Source: Prochlorococcus sp. AG-402-K22 | GTDB lineage: Bacteria > Cyanobacteriota > Cyanobacteriia > PCC-6307 > Cyanobiaceae | Direction: 5' to 3' | Assembly (NCBI GenBank): GCA_003216755.1 | Contig: QCIJ01000004.1 | Location: 1-64,000 of the forward strand | Length of the DNA: 64,000 nucleotides | Shown: piece by piece, positions 50,643-59,613 of the stretch | Layout: the number at the start of each line of letters is the position of its first letter | Position numbering within the stretch: the stretch's first letter is position 1 | Made by a program: the position numbers and the translations under genes | Notes under the pieces: model-generated | Database searches by the model: none | The model's input: the letters and a program-made list of their open reading frames with translations, nothing else | What the model was told of the DNA's origin: nothing

Positions 50643-50698
50643 TGGGGGAAACCCCATACTCCTCACACACTAAATCGCCCGATTAATCGGGCTTTTTT
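50643..50698 (+). ncRNA. yfr1: Yfr1 small regulatory RNA
   Basis: The layout is that of cyanobacterial Yfr1: a short 5' hairpin (GGGG-AAA-CCCC, 50645-50655), the unpaired ultraconserved core ACTCCTCACAC at 50658-50668, and a terminator hairpin with U-tract. Length is about 55 bases. Yfr1 is a trans-acting sRNA reported to inhibit translation of outer membrane protein mRNAs in Prochlorococcus MED4 by base pairing through this core. The location between guaB and trxA is the known one in this genus. The exact first base is inferred. Confidence 0.93.
50677..50698 (+). terminator. Rho-independent terminator of Yfr1
   Basis: GCCCGAT and ATCGGGC form a palindromic stem at 50677-50692, followed by six T residues (50693-50698). 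It is the clearest intrinsic terminator in the window and forms the 3' end of Yfr1. Confidence 0.92.
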
Positions 50699-50790
50699 AG
50701 ATATTTTTGTTACTTATATTATTTTATCTGTAATGAAATCATCACTTAAAAGAATTGCCTGCTAAATTTTCTAAAAGGAATACTTAAATT

Positions 50791-51114
50791 ATGTCATCAG
50801 CTCCAGCCGTAACTGATTCTTCATTTGACAAGGATGTACTGCAAAGTGATCTGCCAGTATTGGTGGATTTTTGGGCACCATGGTGTGGTCCATGTAGGAT
50901 GGTTGCACCAGTTGTAGAAGAAATCTCAAAAGACTTTGAAGGGAAAATTAAAGTTTTCAAATTAAATACAGATGAGAACCCAAATGTTGCGAGTCAATAT
51001 GGAATTAGAAGTATTCCAACATTAATGATCTTTAAAGGTGGTCAAAAAGTTGATACTGTGGTTGGTGCAGTACCAAAGGCAACCCTTTCGAGCACTTTAA
51101 CAAAGCATTTATAA
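50791..51114 (+). CDS. trxA: Thioredoxin
   Basis: This 107-residue m-type thioredoxin has the redox site WCGPC (Cys32 and Cys35), the buried DFWAPW strand before it and the cis-proline [10 protein letters not shown] near residue 76. It reduces light-regulated enzymes and other targets in the cytoplasm. It starts 92 bases after the Yfr1 terminator, so it has its own promoter, and is followed 9 bases later by hisH. Confidence 0.95.
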   Translation: MSSAPAVTDSSFDKDVLQSDLPVLVDFWAPWCGPCRMVAPVVEEISKDFEGKIKVFKLNTDENPNVASQYGIRSIPTLMIFKGGQKVDTVVGAVPKATLSSTLTKHL

Positions 51115-51123
51115 AAAAGAGCT

Positions 51124-51741
51124 TTGCATAAAATTGGACTTATAGACTATGGGATGGGTAACATTCATTCCGTAACAAAATCTCTAGAAAGTCTTGGGGA
51201 GGAAATAATTTTAATAAATGACTTTAATGAATCAAAGGCTTGTAAGGCGATAATACTTCCTGGTGTTGGAGCGTTTGATCCTGCGATGATTAATCTTATA
51301 AATACTGATTTGATATCTGATTTGAAAAATTGGATTAATAGTGGAAAGTCTTTTTTAGGGATTTGTTTAGGTCTTCAACTCCTTTTTGAGTCTAGTGATG
51401 AAGGGAAAGTCCAAGGACTAGGGATCTTAAAGGGGAAAATACAAAAAATACCTAATATAGTTAATCAAAGAATTCCCCACATGGGCTGGTGCCAACTTTT
51501 GCCTACAAAATCAAATACTTTATTAGAGTTAGAAGAATCAAATAATTGGGTCTATTTTGTACATTCCTATCATGCAATCCCAGATGACATAAATATTATT
51601 GCAGCTCAGGTTAATTATGGTTCTGAAAAATTAACTGCAATGATTGAGAATGATAATTTATTGGCCTGTCAATTTCACCCAGAAAAGTCTGGTAAAACTG
51701 GAGAAAAACTTTTGAGAAGATGGATAACTAATATTCAATAA
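51124..51741 (+). CDS. hisH: Imidazole glycerol phosphate synthase, glutamine amidotransferase subunit
   Basis: HisH supplies ammonia from glutamine to HisF in histidine synthesis. The 205-residue class I amidotransferase has DYGMGN near residue 9, GICLGLQLLF with nucleophile Cys81, and the catalytic His-Glu pair in FHPEKSG near 179. HSYHA near 148 is also family-typical. The start is TTG 51124, giving the canonical IGLIDYG N-terminus. It lies between trxA and rsmD; hisF is not nearby. Confidence 0.94.
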   Translation: MHKIGLIDYGMGNIHSVTKSLESLGEEIILINDFNESKACKAIILPGVGAFDPAMINLINTDLISDLKNWINSGKSFLGICLGLQLLFESSDEGKVQGLGILKGKIQKIPNIVNQRIPHMGWCQLLPTKSNTLLELEESNNWVYFVHSYHAIPDDINIIAAQVNYGSEKLTAMIENDNLLACQFHPEKSGKTGEKLLRRWITNIQ

Positions 51742-51755
51742 ATAGATAATTACGG

Positions 51756-52355
51756 ATGAAGACAAACTTAAGATTGATAGGTGGTAAGAGACTCCAAAGT
51801 CCAAATAACATTTACACAAGACCTACAACTTTGAGAGTTAGAGAGGCTTTATTTAATATACTTAATAATAAAGTTGAAAATTGTAACTGGTTAGATTTAT
51901 TTAGTGGAACAGGAGCAATATCATGTGAAGCATATAATCATGGGGCAAGAAAAATAATTGCAATTGAAAAAAACAAAAACAACTCAAAAATTTGCTTAAA
52001 AAATTTACTTTCTTTGCAGGATATAGATAATAGGAAAAATGATATTGATGTTATTTGTAAAGACGTTTTGACCTGGACAAAACCAAATTATGAGAGAAAC
52101 TTATCATCTAAAATTATTGATTTAAACAAATTAAAATTTGATTTTGTTTATTTAGACCCACCGTATAATGGGAATTTCCATGAATTAGTTTTAAGTCAAA
52201 TATTTAATTGTAATTTTTTAAAAAAGGATTCAACAGTTATTTGTGAACATTCTCCAAACCTAATTATTAAAACAAGTACTTTGTGGGAAACTATAGATGT
52301 AAGAGATTATGGTCAGTCAAGATTATCATTCTTAATCAATGTCCAACATACCTGA
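51756..52355 (+). CDS. rsmD: 16S rRNA (guanine-966-N2) methyltransferase RsmD
   Basis: RsmD methylates G966 of 16S rRNA. The 199-residue Rossmann methyltransferase shows [15 protein letters not shown] near residue 22, the SAM loop [13 protein letters not shown] near 44, and the catalytic DPPYNG near 131. The last 24 bases overlap the 3' end of petG on the opposite strand (52332-52355). It is 14 bases downstream of hisH. Confidence 0.9.
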   Translation: MKTNLRLIGGKRLQSPNNIYTRPTTLRVREALFNILNNKVENCNWLDLFSGTGAISCEAYNHGARKIIAIEKNKNNSKICLKNLLSLQDIDNRKNDIDVICKDVLTWTKPNYERNLSSKIIDLNKLKFDFVYLDPPYNGNFHELVLSQIFNCNFLKKDSTVICEHSPNLIIKTSTLWETIDVRDYGQSRLSFLINVQHT

Positions 52356-52451
52356 ACCTCTTCTGTATTGATTCCATGCGCTTACGAATAATCCAAGAAG
52401 GGTTATTGGAACCAACCCTAAAACAATTCCACATAGAAGAGGCTCGATCAT
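52332..52451 (-). CDS. petG: Cytochrome b6f complex subunit PetG
   Basis: This 39-residue single-helix subunit stabilises the cytochrome b6f complex. The reverse strand from 52451 reads [15 protein letters not shown], continues through [11 protein letters not shown] and ends GSGMLDID, which matches PetG closely over its whole length. One membrane helix spans about residues 5-27. The stop (TAA, 52334-52332) lies inside the 3' end of rsmD, a 24-base antisense overlap. It is divergent from cytM across 56 bases, an arrangement that would let both electron-transport genes share a promoter region. Confidence 0.95.
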   Translation of the reverse strand: MIEPLLCGIVLGLVPITLLGLFVSAWNQYRRGSGMLDID

Positions 52452-52507
52452 TTTTTTTGCTTTTTTTGAATTTCTTATTCACAATTGTTACATAGAGACT
52501 ATTTTTT

Positions 52508-52894
52508 GTGTCAACATCTTCATCATCTGCAGCAGAAAGAAACTTTAAAAGAGAATTCTTAAATATTTTGTTTATTGTTTTTGTTGTTTTATTGATATGT
52601 TTTTTTATTTTTTTTGTAAATCATCATGAAAATAATAAATATATTATTGAAACTCTTGAGCTTAATGGCTCTGCTGAAGAAGGAGATGCTCTTTTCAAGA
52701 TAAATTGTGTTGGATGTCATGGAATTTCTGCAAGAGGATTAGTTGGCCCAGACTTACACACAATAACTAAACGTATGAATGATAAAGAGATAATTAAACA
52801 AGTCACTGGTGGACTTACTCCTCCTATGCCAAGTTTTGAAATTGATCCTGTTAATATGTCCAATTTATTAAAATATCTTCATAGCCTTGAATGA
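52508..52894 (+). CDS. cytM: Cytochrome cM
   Basis: This 128-residue membrane-tethered class I c-type cytochrome has a membrane helix at about residues 18-38 and a single heme site CVGCH (67-71), with the probable axial methionine Met107 in PPMPSF. In other cyanobacteria cytochrome cM affects respiration and the switch between photosynthetic and heterotrophic electron flow; its exact partner is debated. The start is GTG 52508, with no ATG near. trmJ overlaps the last four bases (ATGA). Confidence 0.87.
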   Translation: MSTSSSSAAERNFKREFLNILFIVFVVLLICFFIFFVNHHENNKYIIETLELNGSAEEGDALFKINCVGCHGISARGLVGPDLHTITKRMNDKEIIKQVTGGLTPPMPSFEIDPVNMSNLLKYLHSLE

Positions 52895-53649
52895 TTTTGG
52901 AGAAAAATATTTCTAATTTAAAGGTAATATTAGTTGAACCAAATGGTCCTTTAAATGTTGGGAGCGTTGCCAGATTATGTTCCAATTTTGAAGTTGATGA
53001 ATTAAGAATTGTTTCTCCAAAATGCGATATATTCTCTTTAGAGGCAAAAAAAATGGCCCTTAAAGGTCAAAAATTTCTTGATCATTCTAAGATTTTTGAT
53101 AATCTTGAAAAAGCAATTTTTGATTGTGATTTAGTTATCGCGTCTTGTGGAAGAATTGATATAAGTAAAGATTTATTTTTTGAATCTTCTGAAGATATAT
53201 TTAATTGGATTTTATCTTTTAAAAAGATTACTAATTTAGCAATCATATTTGGCAGAGAAGATAGAGGTTTAACTAATAGCGAATTACTTCTGGCACATAA
53301 AACTTTTAATATCCCAACCTCTCCAAATAATCCTTCTTTAAATCTTTCTCACGCAGTTTCAATAGTTTTGTATGAATTACATAAGTCTTCTAAAAGAAAT
53401 TTTAATAGGGAGTTAGAAGTTTTTAATCTTGCATCATCAAAACAAATACAAGATTCATTTGTAGAGATTGAGGAAATGCTTCTGGGAGTTGGATACCTTT
53501 TAAAACATACCTCTAAGGTGAAAATAAATAAATTTAAAAATTTTATTTTAAGGGCTAATACATCAATGCACGAGATGAATGTTTTAAGAGGAATTGTTCA
53601 TCAAATAAATTGGTATTTAACCAATTCAAAAAAAATCAGAAATGAATGA
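52891..53649 (+). CDS. TrmH/SpoU-family RNA 2'-O-methyltransferase (TrmJ-like)
   Basis: The 252-residue SPOUT enzyme has motif 1 EPNGPLNVGSVARLC near residue 16, motif 2 IFGREDRGLTNSEL near 120 and motif 3 NLSHAVSIVLYE near 151, the trefoil-knot SAM site. The layout matches TrmJ, which methylates position 32 of tRNAs, but rRNA methylation cannot be excluded. Translation is probably coupled to cytM through the 4-base ATGA overlap. Confidence 0.85.
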   Translation: MILEKNISNLKVILVEPNGPLNVGSVARLCSNFEVDELRIVSPKCDIFSLEAKKMALKGQKFLDHSKIFDNLEKAIFDCDLVIASCGRIDISKDLFFESSEDIFNWILSFKKITNLAIIFGREDRGLTNSELLLAHKTFNIPTSPNNPSLNLSHAVSIVLYELHKSSKRNFNRELEVFNLASSKQIQDSFVEIEEMLLGVGYLLKHTSKVKINKFKNFILRANTSMHEMNVLRGIVHQINWYLTNSKKIRNE

Positions 53650-53760
53650 ATTAAATTAGTTTCCCCCCTCAGAAGATTTTTATTTAATAAGGATATTTAC
53701 TAAAAACATTTTCTGAAGTAACATCTATTGATTATTTGAAAATTAAAGAAAACAAAAACT

Positions 53761-54849
53761 GTGAATACAACAAAGAAAAGAAGAGTTTTTCCTTTTACAG
53801 CTGTAATAGGTCAGGAAGAAATGAAATTAGCTCTTTTGTTAAATGTTATTGACCCAAGAATTGGAGGAGTGATGATTATGGGTGATAGAGGGACTGGAAA
53901 GTCCACTACAATTAGAGCTTTAGCTGATTTGTTGCCTGCTATAGATGTCGTTAAAGATGATCCATATAATAGTTCTTTAATTGATCCTGATTTGCAGAGC
54001 AAAGAAGTTTTGGAAAAAATTGTTCAAGGAGAAAATCTAGAGATTATTCAAAAGCAAGTTCCTATGGTTGATTTACCTTTAGGCGCTACTGAAGACAGGC
54101 TCTGTGGAACTATAGATATAGAGAAAGCTTTGAGTGAAGGTGTTAAGGCCTTTGAACCTGGGTTATTAGCTAAAGCTAATAGGGGTTTACTATATGTTGA
54201 TGAAGTGAATTTACTTGATGATCATTTGGTTGATGTACTTTTAGATTCAGCTGCTTCAGGTTGGAATACAGTTGAAAGGGAAGGAGTCTCAGTTCGACAT
54301 CCTGCGAGGTTTGTTCTTATCGGCTCAGGAAATCCGGAAGAAGGGGAATTAAGGCCCCAGCTATTAGACAGGTTTGGAATGAGTGTTGAGGTCAAGACAG
54401 TAAGAGATGCTGAATTAAGAGTTCAGGTAGTTGATCAAAGGACTTCTTTTGACGATAATCCTGATGAGTTTTCACTAAGTGTTGAGAAACAGCAGGATGA
54501 ATTACAACAAAAGGTAATTAAAGCTCAAGAAATTTTAAAATCTGTTCAAATGGACGATGACCTTAGATTGAATATTTCTGCAATCTGTGGAGAATTAGAT
54601 GTTGATGGTTTACGTGGAGATATTGTTACAAATCGATCTGCGAGGGCAATTGCAGCCTTTGAGGGCAGAACTGAAGTGCAAGAGGATGATATAGCGAGGG
54701 TTATTTCATGTTCTTTAAGACATAGATTGAGAAAAGATCCTTTAGAGCAAGTTGATTCAGGTGAAAGAGTTATTCAAGCTTTTTGTAAAGTATTTGATTT
54801 AGATGAAAAAGAAAATCTTTCAAAATTTCAATTAACTGCAGAAGCTTAA
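53761..54849 (+). CDS. chlI: Magnesium chelatase subunit ChlI
   Basis: ChlI is the AAA+ ATPase that with ChlD and ChlH inserts magnesium into protoporphyrin IX, committing it to chlorophyll. The 362-residue protein has Walker [10 protein letters not shown] near residue 41, Walker [21 protein letters not shown] near 160, and sensor/arginine-finger residues in [17 protein letters not shown] near 198. The start is GTG 53761. The 111-base gap upstream has no hairpin I trust. ruvC follows by 5 bases. Confidence 0.95.
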   Translation: MNTTKKRRVFPFTAVIGQEEMKLALLLNVIDPRIGGVMIMGDRGTGKSTTIRALADLLPAIDVVKDDPYNSSLIDPDLQSKEVLEKIVQGENLEIIQKQVPMVDLPLGATEDRLCGTIDIEKALSEGVKAFEPGLLAKANRGLLYVDEVNLLDDHLVDVLLDSAASGWNTVEREGVSVRHPARFVLIGSGNPEEGELRPQLLDRFGMSVEVKTVRDAELRVQVVDQRTSFDDNPDEFSLSVEKQQDELQQKVIKAQEILKSVQMDDDLRLNISAICGELDVDGLRGDIVTNRSARAIAAFEGRTEVQEDDIARVISCSLRHRLRKDPLEQVDSGERVIQAFCKVFDLDEKENLSKFQLTAEA

Positions 54850-54854
54850 TTACA

Positions 54855-55328
54855 GTGAGAATAATTGGGATTGACCCTGGATTAGCTAGAGTTGGTTATG
54901 GGATTATTGAAATAGAAAATGAAAAAAAGATATTATTAGATTGTGGTGTTATTGAGACAGGTAAAGATAAAAAAGAAGAGGATAGACTTTATGAGATATT
55001 CAAAGATCTTAATGAATTGATAAATCATTGGAATCCAAATGTGGCGGCTGTAGAAAAATTTTTCTTTTATAGATCAAGTACTACTATTAGTGTGGTGCAG
55101 GCTAGAGGCGTTATTATGATGGTATTGGCTTCTAAACAAATTAATGTTAGTGAATATTCCCCTGCTCAAATAAAGTTGACCATTGCAGGGTCTGGAAAAG
55201 CATCTAAGAAAGAAGTTCTTGATGCTGTAATGTATAACTTAGAACTTAAAACCCCACCCAAACCTGATGATTCGGCAGATGCGTTGGCCATAGCGCTAAC
55301 AAAATTAAATGAAGAAGGCTTCAACTGA
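54855..55328 (+). CDS. ruvC: Holliday junction resolvase RuvC
   Basis: RuvC cuts Holliday junctions with RuvAB. The 157-residue protein starts [12 protein letters not shown] (catalytic Asp near residue 7), has the acidic EKFFF (Glu near 68) and [11 protein letters not shown] (two Asp near 142-145) completing the active site. GTG 54855 is the only start giving the standard N-terminus. It is part of a run of genes from chlI to hom with gaps of 5, 9, 41 and 44 bases. Confidence 0.93.
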   Translation: MRIIGIDPGLARVGYGIIEIENEKKILLDCGVIETGKDKKEEDRLYEIFKDLNELINHWNPNVAAVEKFFFYRSSTTISVVQARGVIMMVLASKQINVSEYSPAQIKLTIAGSGKASKKEVLDAVMYNLELKTPPKPDDSADALAIALTKLNEEGFN

Positions 55329-55337
55329 ATATTCAAC

Positions 55338-55895
55338 ATGAATACCTTAGAAAGAAAGAAATTGGAGAGGGATACGTTTAGAAAACTTAGAGATGAGATT
55401 TCCCTTAATCAAAGAGAAAATGTAGAAAAAAATGTAAAATTGTATGTTGATTCATTTATTAATGAATATAAAAACATTGGTTACATAGCTATATATTGGC
55501 CTCTAAAAAATGAAGTAGATATTAGAAGTCTTAAGGAAAAAGTTTCTTTAGCATTGCCCAGATGTAAAGATAAAAAAGAGTTGTTATTTTATCCATGGGA
55601 TGAAAGGCCTCTTACAAAAGACTCTGAGGGGATACTAAGTCCTAATAACTATTTATCATTAAATCATAAGCAAATAAGTATGATACTAGTTCCATGCCTC
55701 TCTGTAGATAAAAATTTAATAAGGTTAGGTTATGGAGGAGGTTATTTTGATAAATTAAGGAGAGATAAAAATTGGAGGAACGTTCCATGCTTAGGAGTAT
55801 TAACTTCCAATTGTGTAAGTTCTATTCCATTAACAAGAGCAGACTGGGATATCCCCTTATCAGGCTTTATCACCGAAAAAGAAATATTTGTATAA
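55338..55895 (+). CDS. 5-formyltetrahydrofolate cyclo-ligase
   Basis: The enzyme converts 5-formyl-THF to methenyl-THF using ATP. The 185-residue protein has the phosphate-binding N-terminus with Arg/Lys, the IYWPLKNEVDI segment near residue 52 and the family signature RLGYGGGYFDKL near 129. It lies between ruvC and sufE. A hairpin containing AGGAGG follows at 55900-55916. Confidence 0.9.
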   Translation: MNTLERKKLERDTFRKLRDEISLNQRENVEKNVKLYVDSFINEYKNIGYIAIYWPLKNEVDIRSLKEKVSLALPRCKDKKELLFYPWDERPLTKDSEGILSPNNYLSLNHKQISMILVPCLSVDKNLIRLGYGGGYFDKLRRDKNWRNVPCLGVLTSNCVSSIPLTRADWDIPLSGFITEKEIFV

Positions 55896-55899
55896 TAAG

Positions 55900-55916
55900 A
55901 AACCTACAGGAGGTTT
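55900..55916 (+). promoter_or_regulatory. Hairpin containing AGGAGG between folate ligase and sufE
   Basis: AAACCT (55900-55905) and AGGTTT (55911-55916) pair around a 5-base loop. The 3' side includes AGGAGG (55909-55914), but it is 22 bases from the sufE ATG, too far for a normal ribosome-binding site. It could be a weak terminator or attenuator; only the symmetry is seen. Confidence 0.3.
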
Positions 55917-55936
55917 ATTAATAGTTTTTAAAAAAA

Positions 55937-56356
55937 ATGGAAAATCAAGAAAAATACAACAACTTATCAAAATTAGTTGAAAAGTTGAAGAAATCAGAAG
56001 ATCCGAAAAGAAAATATGAATACATTTTGTGGTTAGGCAAAAAATTGAAAGAACCAGATATTAAGATCCTTGTTGAAGAAAATAGGGTTAAGGGTTGCGT
56101 TTCAGAAGTTTTTGTTAAGGCAACTATTAAAGCCGGTAAATTATTTTGGGAGGGCTATTCTGATGCTCTCATAACAAAGGGTTTGTTGGCATTTCTGATT
56201 AATGGATTAAATGATTTAACACCAAATGAAGTCGTTGAAATAGATAAGAAATTTATAGAAGATACTGGTTTGAAAGCAAGCTTAACCCCTTCACGTTCAA
56301 ATGGATTTTTAAACATATTATTGAAAATGCAGTCTCAAGCAAATGAATTTTTGTAG
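55937..56356 (+). CDS. sufE: SufE-like sulfur transfer protein
   Basis: SufE accepts sulfane sulfur from the SufS cysteine desulfurase during iron-sulfur cluster assembly. The 139-residue protein has the reactive cysteine in the NRVKGCVSEVFV loop near residue 55 and the long helices typical of the fold (ILWLGKKLKEP near 29, GLLAFLINGL near 83). The length is standard. It is 41 bases after the folate ligase and 44 bases before hom. Confidence 0.9.
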   Translation: MENQEKYNNLSKLVEKLKKSEDPKRKYEYILWLGKKLKEPDIKILVEENRVKGCVSEVFVKATIKAGKLFWEGYSDALITKGLLAFLINGLNDLTPNEVVEIDKKFIEDTGLKASLTPSRSNGFLNILLKMQSQANEFL

Positions 56357-56400
56357 GTCTAATAATATAAAATTAAACTCAACGTAAAAAAAAATAAAAA

Positions 56401-57702
56401 ATGAGAAAATGCAGAATTGGCATCGTAGGTTTTGGAACTGTAGGTTCAGGGATTTATAAAATATTAAGTTCTGAATTTGATTCACATCCAATTCTAAAAG
56501 AAATAGAAATTGCAAAAATAGCAGTAAAAGATCTTAGTAAAAAGAGGGATATTGAGCTAGTTAATGATTTATTAACTGATGACCCATTTGAATTAATTAA
56601 TGACTCCTCTATTGATGTAATTGTTGAAGTAATGGGAGGGGTTGATTTGGCGAAAGATATTATTCTAAGATCATTTAAATCAGGTAAATCTGTAGTTACA
56701 GCAAATAAGGCAGTCATCGCAAGATATAGCGAAGAAATATACAAAACTGCTTCTAAAGAAGGAGTTTACATATTGTCAGAGGCAGCAGTCTGTGGAGGAA
56801 TTCCAATAATTGAACCATTAAAAAGATCATTAAAAAGTAACAGTATAAAAAAAATGGTTGGGATAATAAATGGCACAACAAATTTTATTCTTTCAAAGAT
56901 GGCAAATGAAAAAGCTGATTATAAGGAAACATTAAAATTAGCTCAAAGCCTTGGGTATGCAGAATTAGATCCAACGGCAGATGTTGAGGGGCATGACGCT
57001 GCTGATAAGATTTCTATTCTTAGTGAACTCGCATTTGGAGGGAAAATCAAAAGAGACGAAATACATTCAGAAGGCATTAGTAACATTAATCTAAAGGATA
57101 TCGAATATGCGAATAAATTAGGATTTGAAATAAAACTTTTGGCTCTTTCCGAAAGGCAACAAATTAATAGTAATGATTCACTTGCTTTGAATATTTGGGT
57201 AGGACCTTCATTGATTCCAAAATATCATCCATTAGCAACAGTTATGGGAGTTAATAATGCATTATTGATAGATGCTGATCCTCTTGGAGAAATAATGTTG
57301 TATGGTCCAGGTGCAGGGAGTGGTCCAACTGCTGCATCAGTAGTATCAGATATATTAAATCTGCATGCTACGTCAGAAAAAAACAATAATCCAATCGATC
57401 CATTATTATCTTTTGATTTCTGGAGAAACTGTCATATCATAGGATCTTCTGAAATAAATAAAAAAAATTATCTTAGAATTATTTGTCTTGATAGTCCCGG
57501 TGTAATAGGAAAAATTGGAGATATTTTTGGAAATAATAACGTATCAATCGAATCGATTGTTCAACTAGATGCAACTGAGGATAAAGCCGAAATTGTTGTT
57601 ATAACTCATGAGGTAGATAATGGAAGTTTTGAGAAATCGAAAGATGAAATAAATTCGCTTAATGAAGTCAAAATTATTGCTAGTCAATTAAGTTGTATTT
57701 AG
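56401..57702 (+). CDS. hom: Homoserine dehydrogenase
   Basis: This enzyme reduces aspartate semialdehyde to homoserine on the way to threonine and methionine. The 433-residue protein has the NADP motif IGIVGFGTVGSGIY at residues 5-18, ANKAVIARY near 102, INGTTNFIL near 156, the catalytic Asp/Lys region in AELDPTADVEGHDAADK near 182-198 and a C-terminal ACT domain (about 352-433) for probable threonine feedback. It is monofunctional, not fused to aspartokinase. Confidence 0.94.
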   Translation: MRKCRIGIVGFGTVGSGIYKILSSEFDSHPILKEIEIAKIAVKDLSKKRDIELVNDLLTDDPFELINDSSIDVIVEVMGGVDLAKDIILRSFKSGKSVVTANKAVIARYSEEIYKTASKEGVYILSEAAVCGGIPIIEPLKRSLKSNSIKKMVGIINGTTNFILSKMANEKADYKETLKLAQSLGYAELDPTADVEGHDAADKISILSELAFGGKIKRDEIHSEGISNINLKDIEYANKLGFEIKLLALSERQQINSNDSLALNIWVGPSLIPKYHPLATVMGVNNALLIDADPLGEIMLYGPGAGSGPTAASVVSDILNLHATSEKNNNPIDPLLSFDFWRNCHIIGSSEINKKNYLRIICLDSPGVIGKIGDIFGNNNVSIESIVQLDATEDKAEIVVITHEVDNGSFEKSKDEINSLNEVKIIASQLSCI

Positions 57703-57772
57703 AAAAATAATTTGCAAATATCTTTATATCTTGTTAAACCGAAGAGAGTAAGTATTTGGTTTTAGCACTTTA

Positions 57773-58024
57773 ATGATTCCTTCAAAACTATTAGACAATA
57801 AAAATAAAAATAATAATTTAATTTTTTCTAGAAATCTTTATAAAGGTGCTTGTGTAAAAATTAAAAATAGTAATAAGACTTTTCAAGTAATTGGTATAAA
57901 TATAGATAAGAAAATTTGTTGGGTGAGAGAGTGGCCTTTTGCCTGCAATTCTAAAAAAACATTTGCTTTAGAAATAAGTCAAATAACCTTGCAAATTTTT
58001 TGCTCAAATCAATCTTCAGAATAA
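57773..58024 (+). CDS. Small conserved cyanobacterial protein, unknown
   Basis: The 83-residue product has an Asn/Lys-rich N-terminus (about 20 residues) and a compact domain (about 24-75) with alternating hydrophobic strands, on the pattern YKGACVKIK then QVIGINIDKKICWVREWPF. This looks like a small beta barrel of SH3 type, but that is a guess. Cysteines occur near residues 27, 49 and 58. It sits 70 bases after hom and 17 bases before the lipoprotein dppA, so it might share a transcript with the latter. Confidence 0.68.
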   Translation: MIPSKLLDNKNKNNNLIFSRNLYKGACVKIKNSNKTFQVIGINIDKKICWVREWPFACNSKKTFALEISQITLQIFCSNQSSE

Positions 58025-58041
58025 TTTAGTAATTAAGCATT

Positions 58042-59613
58042 ATGAAAAAAAAGATATTTTTATCAATTTTTATTATTTTAATTTCTTTGTTACAGAACTC
58101 TTGTGGCTCAAAAAGAATATCTAAAAAAATCATAGTTGCAAGTTCTGGAAAAATTGAATCTTTAGATCCAGCAAGAGCTAATACTCTTAAAGCAATTCAA
58201 TTAATAAGTTCTTTGGGAGACACGTTGTATGAATTAAATGCAAACGGAGAATTAATACCTGAATTGGCAGCAGGGATGCCAAATATTTCAAAGGATAGAC
58301 TTAAAATAGTTATCAATTTAAGAAAAAATGTTTTTTTTCACGACGGAACTTCATTTAACTCAAATGCAATAAAATTTACTTTTGATAGATTCAAAAGAAT
58401 TGGAACCATGAATTATATTTTAGGAAATAAGATTAAATCAATAGAAACTCCAAGTGAATATTCAGTCATAATAAATTTAAATAAACCATCAAGTTCCTTA
58501 AACGGTTTACTCACATCAGTTAATCTAACACCCATATCTCCTACATTTTATAAAGAATATTCTGATAAGTTTCTAAATGAAAAGTTCGTTGGTACGGGTA
58601 AGTATGTTCTTTCCAGTTTTTCAAATGAAGTTCAATCAATTGATCCAAATTTGAATTATTGGGGTGAAAAGCCCTTAAATAAGGGCATTAATTTTGTGGG
58701 ATATTCAAATTCATCATCTCTTTTTGGGGCTTTAAAAAGTAAACAAATTGACGTGCTTTTATCAAATTCAATTGATGATAGTCAGAGAAAAAGTTTAAAT
58801 AATTTAAGTAAAAATAAACAGTTTAAAGAAGGTAATAGCCCTTTCACTGAATTAAGTTTTATAAGCCTTAAAACTAGTTCTTATCCTTTAAATAATCTTA
58901 ATTTAAGACTGGCTTTGTCAAAAAGTTTTAATAGAAAATTAATTAGTGAGAAAGTAAGTTATGGATTAAGGAAGCCATCTAGATCAATTATTCCTCCGAT
59001 ATTAAAAAAAGATAATCAAGAAATGTGGCCTAAATATGATTATTTAGAAGCTAGAAAGTTATTGCAAAAAGAAAATTATTGTAATGGAAATATTCTGAAA
59101 ATACCTCTTACTTATAGATCGAATGTGCCAGCTGACAAGCTTATTGCCCTAACATGGCAGGAAGAAATTAAAAATTCTCTGAAAGATTGTATTAATATTG
59201 AACTCAACGGGGTTGAATCTACAACAGTTTATAAGAATCTAAGTTTAGGAATTTATACGGCAGTTATTCTCGATTGGACTGGAGCCTATTCAGATCCAGA
59301 AGCCTATCTCACACCTCTTTTAAGTTGTAATGAAATAGTTGATGGCATATGTAAAAAAGGAGAATCAGTTTACAGCGGTAGTTTTTGGGGATCTAATAAA
59401 GTTGAAAGTTTATTTCTCGAAAGTGAAAAAATAACTGGAATTAAAAGATTAGAAAAACTTGTTGAAATTGAAAAAATAGCAGCAAATTCAATCCCTTATA
59501 TCCCTATTTGGATATCCTCTCAAAAAGCATGGTCTCAAAATAAAATATCAAAACCTATTTTTAATGGTGCAGGAATAATTTCATTAAGTGATCTAAAGTT
59601 AATTGATGAGTAG
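58042..59613 (+). CDS. ABC transporter substrate-binding lipoprotein, peptide/nickel (DppA/OppA) family
   Basis: The 523-residue SBP_bac_5 protein has a signal peptide with Cys21 after QNS as the lipidation site, then the family segments SLDPARANT near residue 36, DTLYELNANGELIPELA near 60, FHDGTSFNSNAIKFTFDR near 101 and a C-terminal lobe with IPYIPIW near 488. It probably captures a peptide or related solute in the periplasm. The dppB-like permease gene begins inside its last 8 bases. Confidence 0.87.
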   Translation: MKKKIFLSIFIILISLLQNSCGSKRISKKIIVASSGKIESLDPARANTLKAIQLISSLGDTLYELNANGELIPELAAGMPNISKDRLKIVINLRKNVFFHDGTSFNSNAIKFTFDRFKRIGTMNYILGNKIKSIETPSEYSVIINLNKPSSSLNGLLTSVNLTPISPTFYKEYSDKFLNEKFVGTGKYVLSSFSNEVQSIDPNLNYWGEKPLNKGINFVGYSNSSSLFGALKSKQIDVLLSNSIDDSQRKSLNNLSKNKQFKEGNSPFTELSFISLKTSSYPLNNLNLRLALSKSFNRKLISEKVSYGLRKPSRSIIPPILKKDNQEMWPKYDYLEARKLLQKENYCNGNILKIPLTYRSNVPADKLIALTWQEEIKNSLKDCINIELNGVESTTVYKNLSLGIYTAVILDWTGAYSDPEAYLTPLLSCNEIVDGICKKGESVYSGSFWGSNKVESLFLESEKITGIKRLEKLVEIEKIAANSIPYIPIWISSQKAWSQNKISKPIFNGAGIISLSDLKLIDE

